Part shown: piece by piece, positions 1 to 6,442 of the stretch
Numbering within the stretch: the first letter of the stretch is position 1
Layout: each line of letters opens with the position of its first letter
Origin: an uncultured Collinsella sp.
GTDB lineage: Bacteria; Actinomycetota; Coriobacteriia; Coriobacteriales; Coriobacteriaceae
DNA: 13,111 nucleotides
Assembly: GCA_900547125.1 (NCBI GenBank)
Contig: URFU01000060.1
Coordinates: 1-13,111 of the forward strand
Reading direction: 5' to 3'
Translations under genes and position numbers: made by a program
Notes under the pieces: generated by a model
Databases searched by the model: none
What the model was told of the DNA's origin: nothing
Seen by the model: the letters and a program-made list of their open reading frames with translations, nothing else

Positions 1-12
1 GGGCAATCGCAT

Positions 13-53
13 GTGCCCCGCAACTGTAATTGAGCCAGTGGCGGGGCACTTTT
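13..53 (+). terminator. Terminator-like hairpin at left edge
   Basis: A 14-bp stem with one mismatch (13-26 pairs with 36-49, core GTGCCCCGC/GCGGGGCAC) encloses a 9-nt loop and is followed on the plus strand by TTTT (50-53). The T-run fits a transcript arriving from the left on the plus strand, presumably a gene ending just outside the window. On the minus strand no T-run follows the stem, so it is less likely to serve proC. Confidence 0.6.
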
Positions 54-57
54 CGCT

Positions 58-108
58 AAAAGGACAATACCGCAGGTAATATCTGCCAAAATAAACTGTC
101 CCTTTTTT
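58..108. terminator. Probable bidirectional terminator after proC
   Basis: An outer inverted repeat pairs AAAAGGACA (58-66) with TGTCCCTTTT (97 onward), and an inner stem pairs GCAG (72-75) with CTGC (83-86). T6 follows at 103-108 on the plus strand, and a shorter T-run flanks the stem on the minus strand, 9 bp beyond the proC stop codon. It most likely ends the proC transcript and insulates it from the unit to the left. Confidence 0.5.
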
Positions 109-116
109 GGTCGGTT

Positions 117-887
117 TTACTGGAGGGTTGTGTCGATTGCCTTGACCAGGGCGCTGCGCATGCCGGCGTCCTCGAGCGCAACGACGCCCTTGATGGTGGC
201 ACCACCGGGCGAGCATACGGCATCCTTCATCGCCGCAGGATGCTGGCCAGTTGCAAGCTGCAGCTTTGCCGTACCCAACACCATCTGGCTCACAATGCGA
301 TAGGCATCGGCACGCGGGATACCGTGCTTGACCGCCGCATCGCCCAGGGCCTCGATTGCCATGGCGACAAATGCCGGAGCGCAACCACCCACCGTGCCGC
401 CCACAAACAGCAGGCTCGTATCGAGCTCGACCACCGCACCGAGTTTGCCAAGCAGATCAAGCACCACGGCGCTCTGCTCATCACTAAGCGTGGAAGCCTT
501 CTCGCAAGCGATGACGCCCTCGCCCACCGAAACCGGTGTGTTGGGCACCGTCGAGATATGCGCGACGCCCGGCAGGACCTGCTCCCACTTGGCACTGTCC
601 CAGGTCCAGGCAACCGACAGAACGACCTTTTTGGCAAGAGCATCCTTGAGCGGGGCGAATACCTTCTCGATCATGTACGGTTTGACCGCAGCGACCACGA
701 TATCGGATGCGGCGACAACCTCGGCGGCATCGTGGCAGGCGACCATGCCGCGCACCTCGCAACGCTCGACCAAAGCATCGTAGCGGCCTGCGCAGGCGCA
801 CATGTCGCCCGCGGCCACGCCGGCGGCAACCCAGCCATCGGCCATAGCACTCGCCATATTGCCAAAACCGACAAATCCAATCTTCAT
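117..887 (-). CDS. proC: Pyrroline-5-carboxylate reductase
   Basis: This 256-aa protein carries out the last step of proline synthesis, the NAD(P)H-dependent reduction of 1-pyrroline-5-carboxylate to proline in the cytoplasm. The N-terminal Rossmann nucleotide-binding motif GFVGFGNMASAM is at residues 4-15, followed by VKPYMIEKV (68-76), VPNTPVSVGEG (114-124), and the C-terminal dimer and substrate region GGCAPAFVAMAIEALGDAAV (167-186) and CSPGGATIKG (225-234). The length is normal for the family. GGCAPAF replaces the more usual SGSGPAY, and SVAWTWDSAKW (91-101) replaces the typical SIAAG segment, so this is a divergent ProC. The ATG start at 887 has a GAGAGGA-type ribosome binding site about 10 nt upstream. 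The gene lies 73 bp downstream of rlmH on the same strand and is probably the last gene of that unit. No ORF for the earlier steps proA or proB is in the window. Confidence 0.95.
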   Translation of the reverse strand: MKIGFVGFGNMASAMADGWVAAGVAAGDMCACAGRYDALVERCEVRGMVACHDAAEVVAASDIVVAAVKPYMIEKVFAPLKDALAKKVVLSVAWTWDSAKWEQVLPGVAHISTVPNTPVSVGEGVIACEKASTLSDEQSAVVLDLLGKLGAVVELDTSLLFVGGTVGGCAPAFVAMAIEALGDAAVKHGIPRADAYRIVSQMVLGTAKLQLATGQHPAAMKDAVCSPGGATIKGVVALEDAGMRSALVKAIDTTLQ

Positions 888-960
888 ATCTCATAGTCCT
901 CTCAGACACGCTCTTCAAAACGAAAGCTATTGTCCCACGCCATTGTTTCGTATTGCCGAC

Positions 961-1431
961 CTATTTGTGATACGGCTCGCCACGGCTGATCTTGCAGGCG
1001 CGGTAGATTTGCTCCAGCAGCACCACGCGCGCCAAGTTATGCGGCAAGGTAATGCGTCCAAAGCTGAGCATCTCGTCGGCGCGGGCGCGCACCTCATCGC
1101 TCACGCCGTCCGAACCGCCAATCACAAAGGCGATGTCGCTGCTGCCTCGCAACATAAGATCGTCGAGCCTCACCGAGAGCTCCTCACTCGAACGCTCCTT
1201 GCCCTCGATAGCCAGCAGGATCACATGCGCTCGAGACGGCAATGCAGCAAGAATCGCCGCCCCCTCCTTGTCGCGTGCGGCATCCACGCCGCCCGCCTTA
1301 GCCGGGTCGATATCGGCCACCTCGCGGATATCCACCTTGGCATAGGCGCCTAGGCGCTTGGTGTACTCAGCGCACGCGTCCTTCCAAAAGCGCTCTTTGA
1401 GCTTGCCAACACAAACGACGGTGTATTTCAC
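961..1431 (-). CDS. rlmH: 23S rRNA pseudouridine(1915)-N3-methyltransferase RlmH
   Basis: RlmH is a SPOUT-class, SAM-dependent methyltransferase that methylates pseudouridine 1915 in helix 69 of 23S rRNA on assembled 70S ribosomes. The 156-aa length is typical. Hallmarks are the N-terminal VVCVGKLKE (5-13), the SAM-binding glycine loop FVIGGSDG (102-109), LPHNLARVVLLEQIYRA (129-145) and the family-defining C-terminal RGEPYHK (150-156). The start codon is GTG at 1431. It is supported by an AAAGGAG ribosome binding site overlapping the stop codon of the SPFH gene, whose coding sequence ends only 6 bp upstream, so translation of the two genes is probably coupled. No terminator is visible between them. 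Confidence 0.97.
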   Translation of the reverse strand: MKYTVVCVGKLKERFWKDACAEYTKRLGAYAKVDIREVADIDPAKAGGVDAARDKEGAAILAALPSRAHVILLAIEGKERSSEELSVRLDDLMLRGSSDIAFVIGGSDGVSDEVRARADEMLSFGRITLPHNLARVVLLEQIYRACKISRGEPYHK

Positions 1432-1437
1432 GCGTGT

Positions 1438-2376
1438 CTACTCCTTTGACTCGTTCTGAACCTTACCGGCAGCCAGCATCTGCTCGAACATAGAGGCCGA
1501 CTGCGAAAAGTCGCTCGGCAGCACGACCGTCGAGGTTTTACCCGTGCGAGCGAACTCCGTCATCATCTCGGACCACTGCGTAAACATGAACAGTTGGTTG
1601 GCCTCGTCATTGCCGACACCCGTCTCCTGGATGATCTCGAGCGAATCTTTGATACCCAGTGCAATGGCCTTGCGCTGGTTGGCGATGCCCTCGCCCGCCT
1701 TTTCCATAGCCTCGGCCTCGGCGGTCGCCTCGGTGACGCGCTTGATGCGGTCGGCCTCGGCGAGCTCCTGTGCCGCAGCGCGCTTGCGCTGGGCGGCGTT
1801 GATGTCGTTCATGGAGTTCTCGACCTCGGTCGGCAGTGCGATTTTGGTGATGAGCGTCGACACGAGGGTGAAGCCGTAGGCGGCCATCTGCTCGGAAACG
1901 GTAGCGTTGACATCCTTGGCGATGTCGTCCTTCTTGGCAAAGACCTCATCGAGTGTGTAGACGGGAATCGAAGAGCGCAGGGCGTCGGTGATGAAGTCGC
2001 GCATCTGGTCGACGGGCTCCTGCAGCATATAGTAGCTCTTGTAGATGCCCGAATCTGCCGGGCCGGCGCCCATGTCATAGCTCACGTGGTACTGAGCAGA
2101 GACCTCAAGGCCGATGGTCACGTTGTCCTGGGTCTTAACGTCGATGCCAAAACCGTTTTTCATGGTTCGCAGACTCACCGTGGCGGCCTTGCGGTCGATC
2201 ACGGGCACCTTCATGTGGAAGCCCGCGTTGACGATGCGGTTAAACTTGCCCAGACGCTCGATGATCACGGCATGCTGCTGTTCAACGACGTAGCAGGCGT
2301 TGGGAAGCAGCAGCAACAGAATGATGATGGGAATCAAAAGGCTGGTAAGGGCAGCGATGATACCGGACAACAGCAT
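1438..2376 (-). CDS. SPFH/Band 7 (stomatin-like) membrane protein
   Basis: This is a 312-aa membrane-anchored scaffold protein of the SPFH (stomatin, prohibitin, flotillin, HflK/C) superfamily. Its closest resemblance is to stomatin-like and plant HIR-type proteins. A hydrophobic anchor spans residues 5-25 (GIIAALTSLLIPIIILLLLL). The Band 7 domain follows, with VVEQQHAVIIERLGKFNRI (30-48), GFHMKVPVIDR (52-62) and later TLDEVFAKKDDI. After it comes an Ala/Glu/Lys-rich coiled coil (about 192-240, AAQRKRAAAQELAEADRIKR) used for oligomerisation. ATG 2376 is preferred over GTG 2397 because AGAGGAG sits 6 nt before ATG 2376, while the GTG lies upstream of that site. Such proteins form ring-like assemblies that organise membrane microdomains or modulate proteases. 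No NfeD or FtsH partner is seen in the window. The neighbour is rlmH, 6 bp downstream. The cellular role here is unknown. Confidence 0.9.
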   Translation of the reverse strand: MLLSGIIAALTSLLIPIIILLLLLPNACYVVEQQHAVIIERLGKFNRIVNAGFHMKVPVIDRKAATVSLRTMKNGFGIDVKTQDNVTIGLEVSAQYHVSYDMGAGPADSGIYKSYYMLQEPVDQMRDFITDALRSSIPVYTLDEVFAKKDDIAKDVNATVSEQMAAYGFTLVSTLITKIALPTEVENSMNDINAAQRKRAAAQELAEADRIKRVTEATAEAEAMEKAGEGIANQRKAIALGIKDSLEIIQETGVGNDEANQLFMFTQWSEMMTEFARTGKTSTVVLPSDFSQSASMFEQMLAAGKVQNESKE

Positions 2377-2453
2377 GGTCTCTCCTCTGATAGGCACACG
2401 TTGGCATTAGGATACCCGCACGAAGCAGCTGTGTGACACCAACAAGAGGACCC

Positions 2454-2672
2454 GTGGTCAAAAAAGGCCAAATATGAGTACTGTTACCAGTTTAGTAACA
2501 GCGTATTTGGGTCAAAATCGCCTCGTTGAACCCGAGGTCTATCGAAATTACTTCATTTTGTCTCAAGGTTGAGCCAAATTAGCGTACATCTGTTGCGCAA
2601 AATGAGCAAAAATAGCTTCATGAAATGTCTCTATTTTCATGTCAGTACTCATATTTGCCACTTTTTGACCAC
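2454..2672. repeat. 219-bp AT-rich element with 30-bp imperfect terminal inverted repeats
   Basis: The left arm (2454-2483, starting GTGGTCAAAAAAGGCC) and the right arm (2643-2672, ending TTTTTGACCAC) are inverted copies matching at 27 of 30 positions. The mismatches cluster in the GGCC/TGGC centre of the arm. Inside are several dyads: CTGTTAC/GTAACAG (2481-2501), CCTCG/CGAGG (2521-2537), CTCAA/TTGAG (2562-2573) and CATGAAA/TTTCATG (2619-2641). The element is clearly more AT-rich than its neighbours and holds no credible gene. It fills most of the 387-bp gap between the SPFH gene and tRNA-Leu. It looks like a MITE or other dispersed palindromic repeat. No clear target-site duplication is visible. 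Whether it recurs in the genome cannot be judged from one window. Confidence 0.6.
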
Positions 2673-2727
2673 AGGGACATCTACCGCGCGAAATCGATAT
2701 GTCAAATCTGCCAAAACGGCCCATAAC

Positions 2728-2752
2728 AAAAAAGCTCCCATTGCTGGGAGCT
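2728..2752 (-). terminator. Rho-independent terminator of tRNA-Leu
   Basis: On the minus strand an 8-bp stem AGCTCCCA/TGGGAGCT with a GCAA tetraloop is followed by a run of T residues (complement of the A-run at 2728-2733). It begins 12 bp beyond the tRNA-Leu CCA end, where it would end the tRNA transcript and any readthrough from tatD. Confidence 0.9.
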
Positions 2753-2763
2753 CTTTCAATCAA

Positions 2764-2850
2764 TGGTGCGGGCGAAAGGACTTGAACCTTCATGGGGTTG
2801 CCCCCATACGGACCTGAACCGTACGCGTCTGCCAATTCCGCCACGCCCGC
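2764..2850 (-). tRNA. tRNA-Leu (anticodon CAG)
   Basis: The 87-nt gene includes an encoded CCA. The acceptor stem GCGGGCG (5') pairs fully with CGCCCGC (3'). The anticodon arm is TACGG-TTCAGGT-CCGTA, giving anticodon CAG. The long variable arm (GGGG/CCCC) marks a class II tRNA, and the T-loop is TTCAAGT with a GAAGG/CCTTT stem. The discriminator base is A. It reads CUG codons. It has its own promoter and terminator on either side. Confidence 0.97.
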
Positions 2851-2861
2851 GTGCAGGAATT

Positions 2862-2890
2862 AGAATAACGGAGCGCCACCACGAACGCAA
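2862..2890 (-). promoter_or_regulatory. Promoter of tRNA-Leu
   Basis: On the minus strand a -35 box TTGCGT (2885-2890) and a -10 box TATTCT (2862-2867) are separated by exactly 17 bp. The predicted start lies a few bases before the mature 5' end at 2850. The -35 box sits only 3 bp past the tatD stop codon, so the tRNA may receive both its own and readthrough transcription. Confidence 0.7.
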
Positions 2891-2893
2891 GAA

Positions 2894-3811
2894 CTATTTT
2901 TGAAAAAGTTTGCAGGCATTCTCCCAAGCGGCTTGCGCGATTGTTTCGGCGTCCTCACCAGTGCGATCGACACGGTCGTTAACCAGCGCGTTTGCCGTAA
3001 TGGAGATCATTGCGGGCTCGCATTCAAGACCGCGGATGGGCTCCGGAGCCATATACGGGCAATCCGTCTCGAACAAAATTCGATCGAGTGGGGTTGCCGC
3101 AAATGCCTCGCGCACGTCGTCGTTGCGCTTAAAGGTGGCCGCACCACCATAGGCGATATAGCAGCCCAGCTCCACAAAGCGCTCCATCGTGGCGCGGTCC
3201 TCGCCAAAGCAGTGCAGCACACAACCGGCCTGGGGCACGCCCACCTCACGAAGCACGTTGTACGCATCAACGTGCGAGGTGCGCTCATGGTCCGTGTCCT
3301 CGTGGCGCAGATGCAGCTCCACCGGCACGTTACGGCACACGGCAAGCTCGAGCTGACGCGCCATGCAGTCAATCTGCACGTTATGGGGTGCCGGCGCGAT
3401 ATCGTCGTCATAGTCCATGTGGTAGTCCAGGCCGATTTCGCCAATACCGGCGCATAAGGAATCATCGAGCGCGGCAACGACCTGTGCGTGAACGTCGTCG
3501 GTATAGTCCGGTGCGCCATACGGATGCACGCCGGCAAGATACTTGATCTGCGGGATATCCTGCATCGGCAGAATTTCGCGCACGAGCCAGTCGCTATAGT
3601 CCGTCACGCTGCGTTTGTCAGCGATGGGGTCGAGCATCGTCACCAACAGGTCGACGCCTGCCGCCTTGGCACGCACGAGCGTCTCAGGCACATCCTTGCC
3701 CCAGAACGAAAGTAGATGCGCATGCGTGTCGGCAAGCGGTGCCAAGGGCACGGGACAAGCAACCGTCTTCTTTTTCTTGGTAAACGTCACACGTTCGGCA
3801 TTAGGCATCAT
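2894..3811 (-). CDS. tatD: TatD-family metal-dependent hydrolase (putative DNase)
   Basis: This 305-aa protein belongs to the TatD family of the amidohydrolase TIM-barrel superfamily. Members act as metal-dependent 3'-5' exonucleases in DNA repair or turnover. Metal-ligand motifs are in order: DTHAH (28-32), GVHPY (94-98), GIGEIGLDYH (122-131, metal-bridging Glu 125), ELHLRHED (165-172), VLHCFGED (198-205) and FETDCPY (247-253). The N-terminus carries a short Lys-rich extension (FTKKKKTVACP) not usual for the family, making it longer than the common 255-265 aa. The start ATG at 3811 overlaps the end of ksgA by 11 bp, and AGGAG lies 7 nt before it, within ksgA, which suggests translational coupling. 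A ksgA-tatD pairing is common in Gram-positive bacteria. The substrate is not established from sequence. Confidence 0.93.
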   Translation of the reverse strand: MMPNAERVTFTKKKKTVACPVPLAPLADTHAHLLSFWGKDVPETLVRAKAAGVDLLVTMLDPIADKRSVTDYSDWLVREILPMQDIPQIKYLAGVHPYGAPDYTDDVHAQVVAALDDSLCAGIGEIGLDYHMDYDDDIAPAPHNVQIDCMARQLELAVCRNVPVELHLRHEDTDHERTSHVDAYNVLREVGVPQAGCVLHCFGEDRATMERFVELGCYIAYGGAATFKRNDDVREAFAATPLDRILFETDCPYMAPEPIRGLECEPAMISITANALVNDRVDRTGEDAETIAQAAWENACKLFQK

Positions 3812-4661
3812 GGATTAGCTCCTGGGCCAGACGGACAAAGTCGGCAACGTCAAGCGTCTCGGCGCGCGTGGTGGGTGCGATACCGCAAGCCTCAAAGGCG
3901 GCATCGAGCACGTCTTTGGCAAAGCCGTTGGCGCTCATGGAATTGCGGATGGTCTTGCGACGCTGGGCAAATGCAGCATCAATCACGCGGGCCACAAATT
4001 CGCGATCGAGTCCTTCGGGCACCACACCGTCAACACGGTCGATACGCACGACGGCCGAGTCCACGTGCGGCGCCGGCATAAAGCAGCGCGGCGGCACCTC
4101 AAAGCGGCCCGTCACCTGCGCATACAGGCCGAGCTTTGCCGTATAGCCGCCATAGGTCTTGTTGCCCGACACTGCGGCAATGCGATCGGCAACCTCCTTT
4201 TGCACCATGACGACGGCACGCTTGAGCGCCGGCATCGTCTGGAAAAATTGCAAAATGATCGTCGCCGCCACGTTATAGGGCAGGTTCGCGACAAACACCG
4301 TCGGCTCACCGCCCGCAGCCTGCTCAATCTGCTCCGGGCCCACCTTGAGCGCGTCGCCCATGATAAAACGGAAGTTGGCATAGTCAGCGGCATGGGCATC
4401 GAGCACCGGCTCGAGCTCGGGATCGGCCTCGATCGACGTGACGCACGATGCCTCCTGCAGCAGCGCAAGCGCGAGCGTGCCAACACCTGGGCCAACCTCG
4501 AGCACGCGCTCATCGCCCGCAAGCTCGGAAAGCTCGCAAATGCGCTCAATTACATGGTTGTCGATCAGGAAGTTCTGGCCCAGGCGATGCTTGGTCGCAA
4601 GGCCAAACTCCTCCAGCAGCTCCCTTGTTGCCGTGGGGTTTGCCAAAGGCGAAGTTGTCAT
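3801..4661 (-). CDS. rsmA: 16S rRNA (adenine1518-N6/adenine1519-N6)-dimethyltransferase KsgA
   Basis: KsgA/RsmA dimethylates A1518 and A1519 at the 3' end of 16S rRNA, a late quality-control step in 30S subunit assembly. The protein is 286 aa. KHRLGQNFLID (24-34) is the family signature near the N-terminus. SAM motif I is VLEVGPGVGTLALAL (53-67), the acidic ribose-binding residue lies in TSIEAD (75-80), and MGDAL (101-105) follows. The catalytic NLPY motif is in FVANLPYNVAATII (123-136), followed by VQKEVADRIAA (153-163). The ATG at 4661 has a strong AAGGAGG site 5 nt upstream. A terminator hairpin stands just 38 bp before this start, so expression depends on readthrough from metG or on a promoter not obvious in the short leader. 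The 3' end overlaps tatD. Confidence 0.97.
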   Translation of the reverse strand: MTTSPLANPTATRELLEEFGLATKHRLGQNFLIDNHVIERICELSELAGDERVLEVGPGVGTLALALLQEASCVTSIEADPELEPVLDAHAADYANFRFIMGDALKVGPEQIEQAAGGEPTVFVANLPYNVAATIILQFFQTMPALKRAVVMVQKEVADRIAAVSGNKTYGGYTAKLGLYAQVTGRFEVPPRCFMPAPHVDSAVVRIDRVDGVVPEGLDREFVARVIDAAFAQRRKTIRNSMSANGFAKDVLDAAFEACGIAPTTRAETLDVADFVRLAQELIHDA

Positions 4662-4693
4662 GGTTGCCTCCTTAGCATGATGGCGGCGTCTTG

Positions 4694-4729
4694 AAACAAA
4701 AGGGCATGGACCGTGGCGGCCATGCCCTT
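4694..4729 (-). terminator. Terminator between metG and ksgA
   Basis: On the minus strand a perfect 10-bp stem AAGGGCATGG/CCATGCCCTT (4720-4729 with 4700-4709) and a 10-nt loop are followed by TTGTTTC. It stands 42 bp past the metG stop and 38 bp before the ksgA start codon. The interrupted T-run suggests partial termination, which would set the level of ksgA-tatD relative to metG. Confidence 0.75.
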
Positions 4730-4771
4730 ACAGCTAAACAGCAAATTGCCGATATGGCGCTCGCGCGGTCT

Positions 4772-6373
4772 CTACGCCAGACGCGGGAACAGCGGATCGC
4801 CCTTCTCGACGGGCTGACCGCCGGCAAGCAGGCCCCAAGTGCAAATGCCCTTGAGGTCGTCGCTCGCGGCCTCGTCCTCGCAGGACAGGCGGCGCAGGGC
4901 CTCGGCAGAGGTCTGAGGCATGAGCGGTATCAGCAGGTGAGCGGCGATGCGGATGGCCTCGAGCAGGTTGTAGATCACAAATGCCAGCTCGTCAGCCTTG
5001 GCCTCGTCCTTGGCAAGCGCCCAGGGCTCAGAGTCCTCGATGTAGTGGTTAGCGGCGTGGATGAGCTCCATGACCTCGTCCTTAGCTCCACCGTAATCGA
5101 GCACGTCCATCTTGGCCATGTAGCGCTCGACCAGGCCATCGGCAATCTTTGCCAGCGGGTTGTCGAACGCATCGAACGACGCGGGCTTGGCGGGCGCGCA
5201 ACCGTCAAAGTACTTGCCGCTCATGTTGAGCGAACGCGAGATAAGGTTGCCCCAGCTGTTGGCCAGGTCGGCGTTGTAGACCTGCTCCATGCGATCGAAG
5301 CTGATGGCACCGTCGGTGCCGGGGACGACGTCGGTCATGAAGTAGTAGCGATAGCCCTCAACGCCCAACATGTCGATAACGTCCTGCGGAGCGATAGCGT
5401 TGCCACGGCTCTTGGACATCTTCTCGGCCTTGCCAGTCTCGGCATTGCGCACGGTCAGGAAGCCGTGGGCAAAGACGTGCTCGGGCAGAGCCTCGCCGAT
5501 GGCCATGAGCATGGCGGGCCAAATGACGCAGTGGAAGCGGATGATGTCCTTACCCACGATGTGGAACTGCGCGGGCCAGCGATAGGCCAGCTCGGCACGC
5601 GCCTCGTCGGTATCGACACCGTAGCCGACGGCCGTCATATAGTTGAGCAGCGCATCGAACCACACGTAGGTCACGTGACCCTCGTCAAACGGGACCTGAA
5701 TGCCCCAGTCAAAGCTCGTGCGGCTCACGGAAAGGTCGTTAAGGCCGCCCTCGACAAAGCTGCGCACCTCGTTCATGCGGAACGCGGGCTCGACAAAGTC
5801 GGGGTGCTCGTCATAAAGCTTGAGCAGCTTGTCCTGGAAGGCGGAAAGCTTAAAGAAGTAGGACTCCTCCTGCACGCGCTCAAGCGGACGGTGGCAGTCG
5901 GGGCACAGATGCTGGCCGACGCTGCCGTACTCCTCGTCGCCCTTCTGGACCTGGGTATCGGTGAAGTAGGTCTCGTCAGGCACGCAATACCAGCCGTCGT
6001 AGCTGCCCTTATACAGGTAACCGGACTCCTTCATGCGCTCCCACAGGTACTGCACGGCATGATGCTGGCGCGGCTCGGTGGTGCGGATGAAGTCGTCGTT
6101 GGAAATCTCGAGCTTGCTCCAAAGCTCTTTGAAGTGCGGAGCCTGGCTGTCGGTCCACTCCTGCGGCGTCATGCCATGCTTGGCTGCGGCCTCGGCGACC
6201 TTCTCGCCGTGCTCGTCCATGCCGGTCAGGAACTTGACGTTATAGCCGGCGGAGCGACGATAGCGAGCCTGAACATCGGCGATGATGGTGGAATAAGCCG
6301 TGCCCAGGTGCGGATCGGCGTTGACGTAGTAGATGGGCGTCGTGATAAAGAACGAAGGCTTGCTTTGATCCAT
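4772..6373 (-). CDS. metG: Methionyl-tRNA synthetase
   Basis: This class Ia aminoacyl-tRNA synthetase charges tRNA-Met and initiator tRNA with methionine in the cytoplasm. The 533-aa protein begins with FFITTPIYYVNADPHLGTAY, where HLGT (22-25) is the HIGH-type ATP motif. The connective-peptide metal-knuckle region has Cys130 (WYCVPDETYF) and CPDC (157-160). The KMSKS loop is AEKMSKSRGN (316-325), and an alpha-helical anticodon-binding domain follows. It ends near 533 residues without the C-terminal EMAP-like tRNA-binding domain found in longer MetRS. The ATG at 6373 is preceded by GGAGGA about 9 nt upstream. The gene lies 69 bp after rsmI on the same strand. No T-box leader is visible in that gap. 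Confidence 0.98.
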   Translation of the reverse strand: MDQSKPSFFITTPIYYVNADPHLGTAYSTIIADVQARYRRSAGYNVKFLTGMDEHGEKVAEAAAKHGMTPQEWTDSQAPHFKELWSKLEISNDDFIRTTEPRQHHAVQYLWERMKESGYLYKGSYDGWYCVPDETYFTDTQVQKGDEEYGSVGQHLCPDCHRPLERVQEESYFFKLSAFQDKLLKLYDEHPDFVEPAFRMNEVRSFVEGGLNDLSVSRTSFDWGIQVPFDEGHVTYVWFDALLNYMTAVGYGVDTDEARAELAYRWPAQFHIVGKDIIRFHCVIWPAMLMAIGEALPEHVFAHGFLTVRNAETGKAEKMSKSRGNAIAPQDVIDMLGVEGYRYYFMTDVVPGTDGAISFDRMEQVYNADLANSWGNLISRSLNMSGKYFDGCAPAKPASFDAFDNPLAKIADGLVERYMAKMDVLDYGGAKDEVMELIHAANHYIEDSEPWALAKDEAKADELAFVIYNLLEAIRIAAHLLIPLMPQTSAEALRRLSCEDEAASDDLKGICTWGLLAGGQPVEKGDPLFPRLA

Positions 6374-6442
6374 GGGGTTTGTCCTCCAGAAAAACGTTGC
6401 ATACAGAGGATGATTCTAGCGCAAGGGCTGGATATCCTCCAT

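Noticed and set aside
2377..2397. GTG start at 2397 for the SPFH protein
   Set aside because: The seven extra residues come from the ribosome binding site region; AGAGGAG directly precedes ATG 2376.
2454..2672. CRISPR array
   Set aside because: There are only two arms, inverted rather than direct, and no regular repeat-spacer pattern. No cas gene is present.
2563..2844. 93-aa minus-strand ORF beginning MAELADAYGS
   Set aside because: Its first part is the tRNA-Leu gene read as protein, a well-known artefact, and the rest runs through the terminator and the AT-rich repeat.
6374..6442. T-box or other riboswitch in front of metG
   Set aside because: The gap is only 69 bp, contains no T-box core motif, and has only weak dyads (GAGGAT/ATCCTC).
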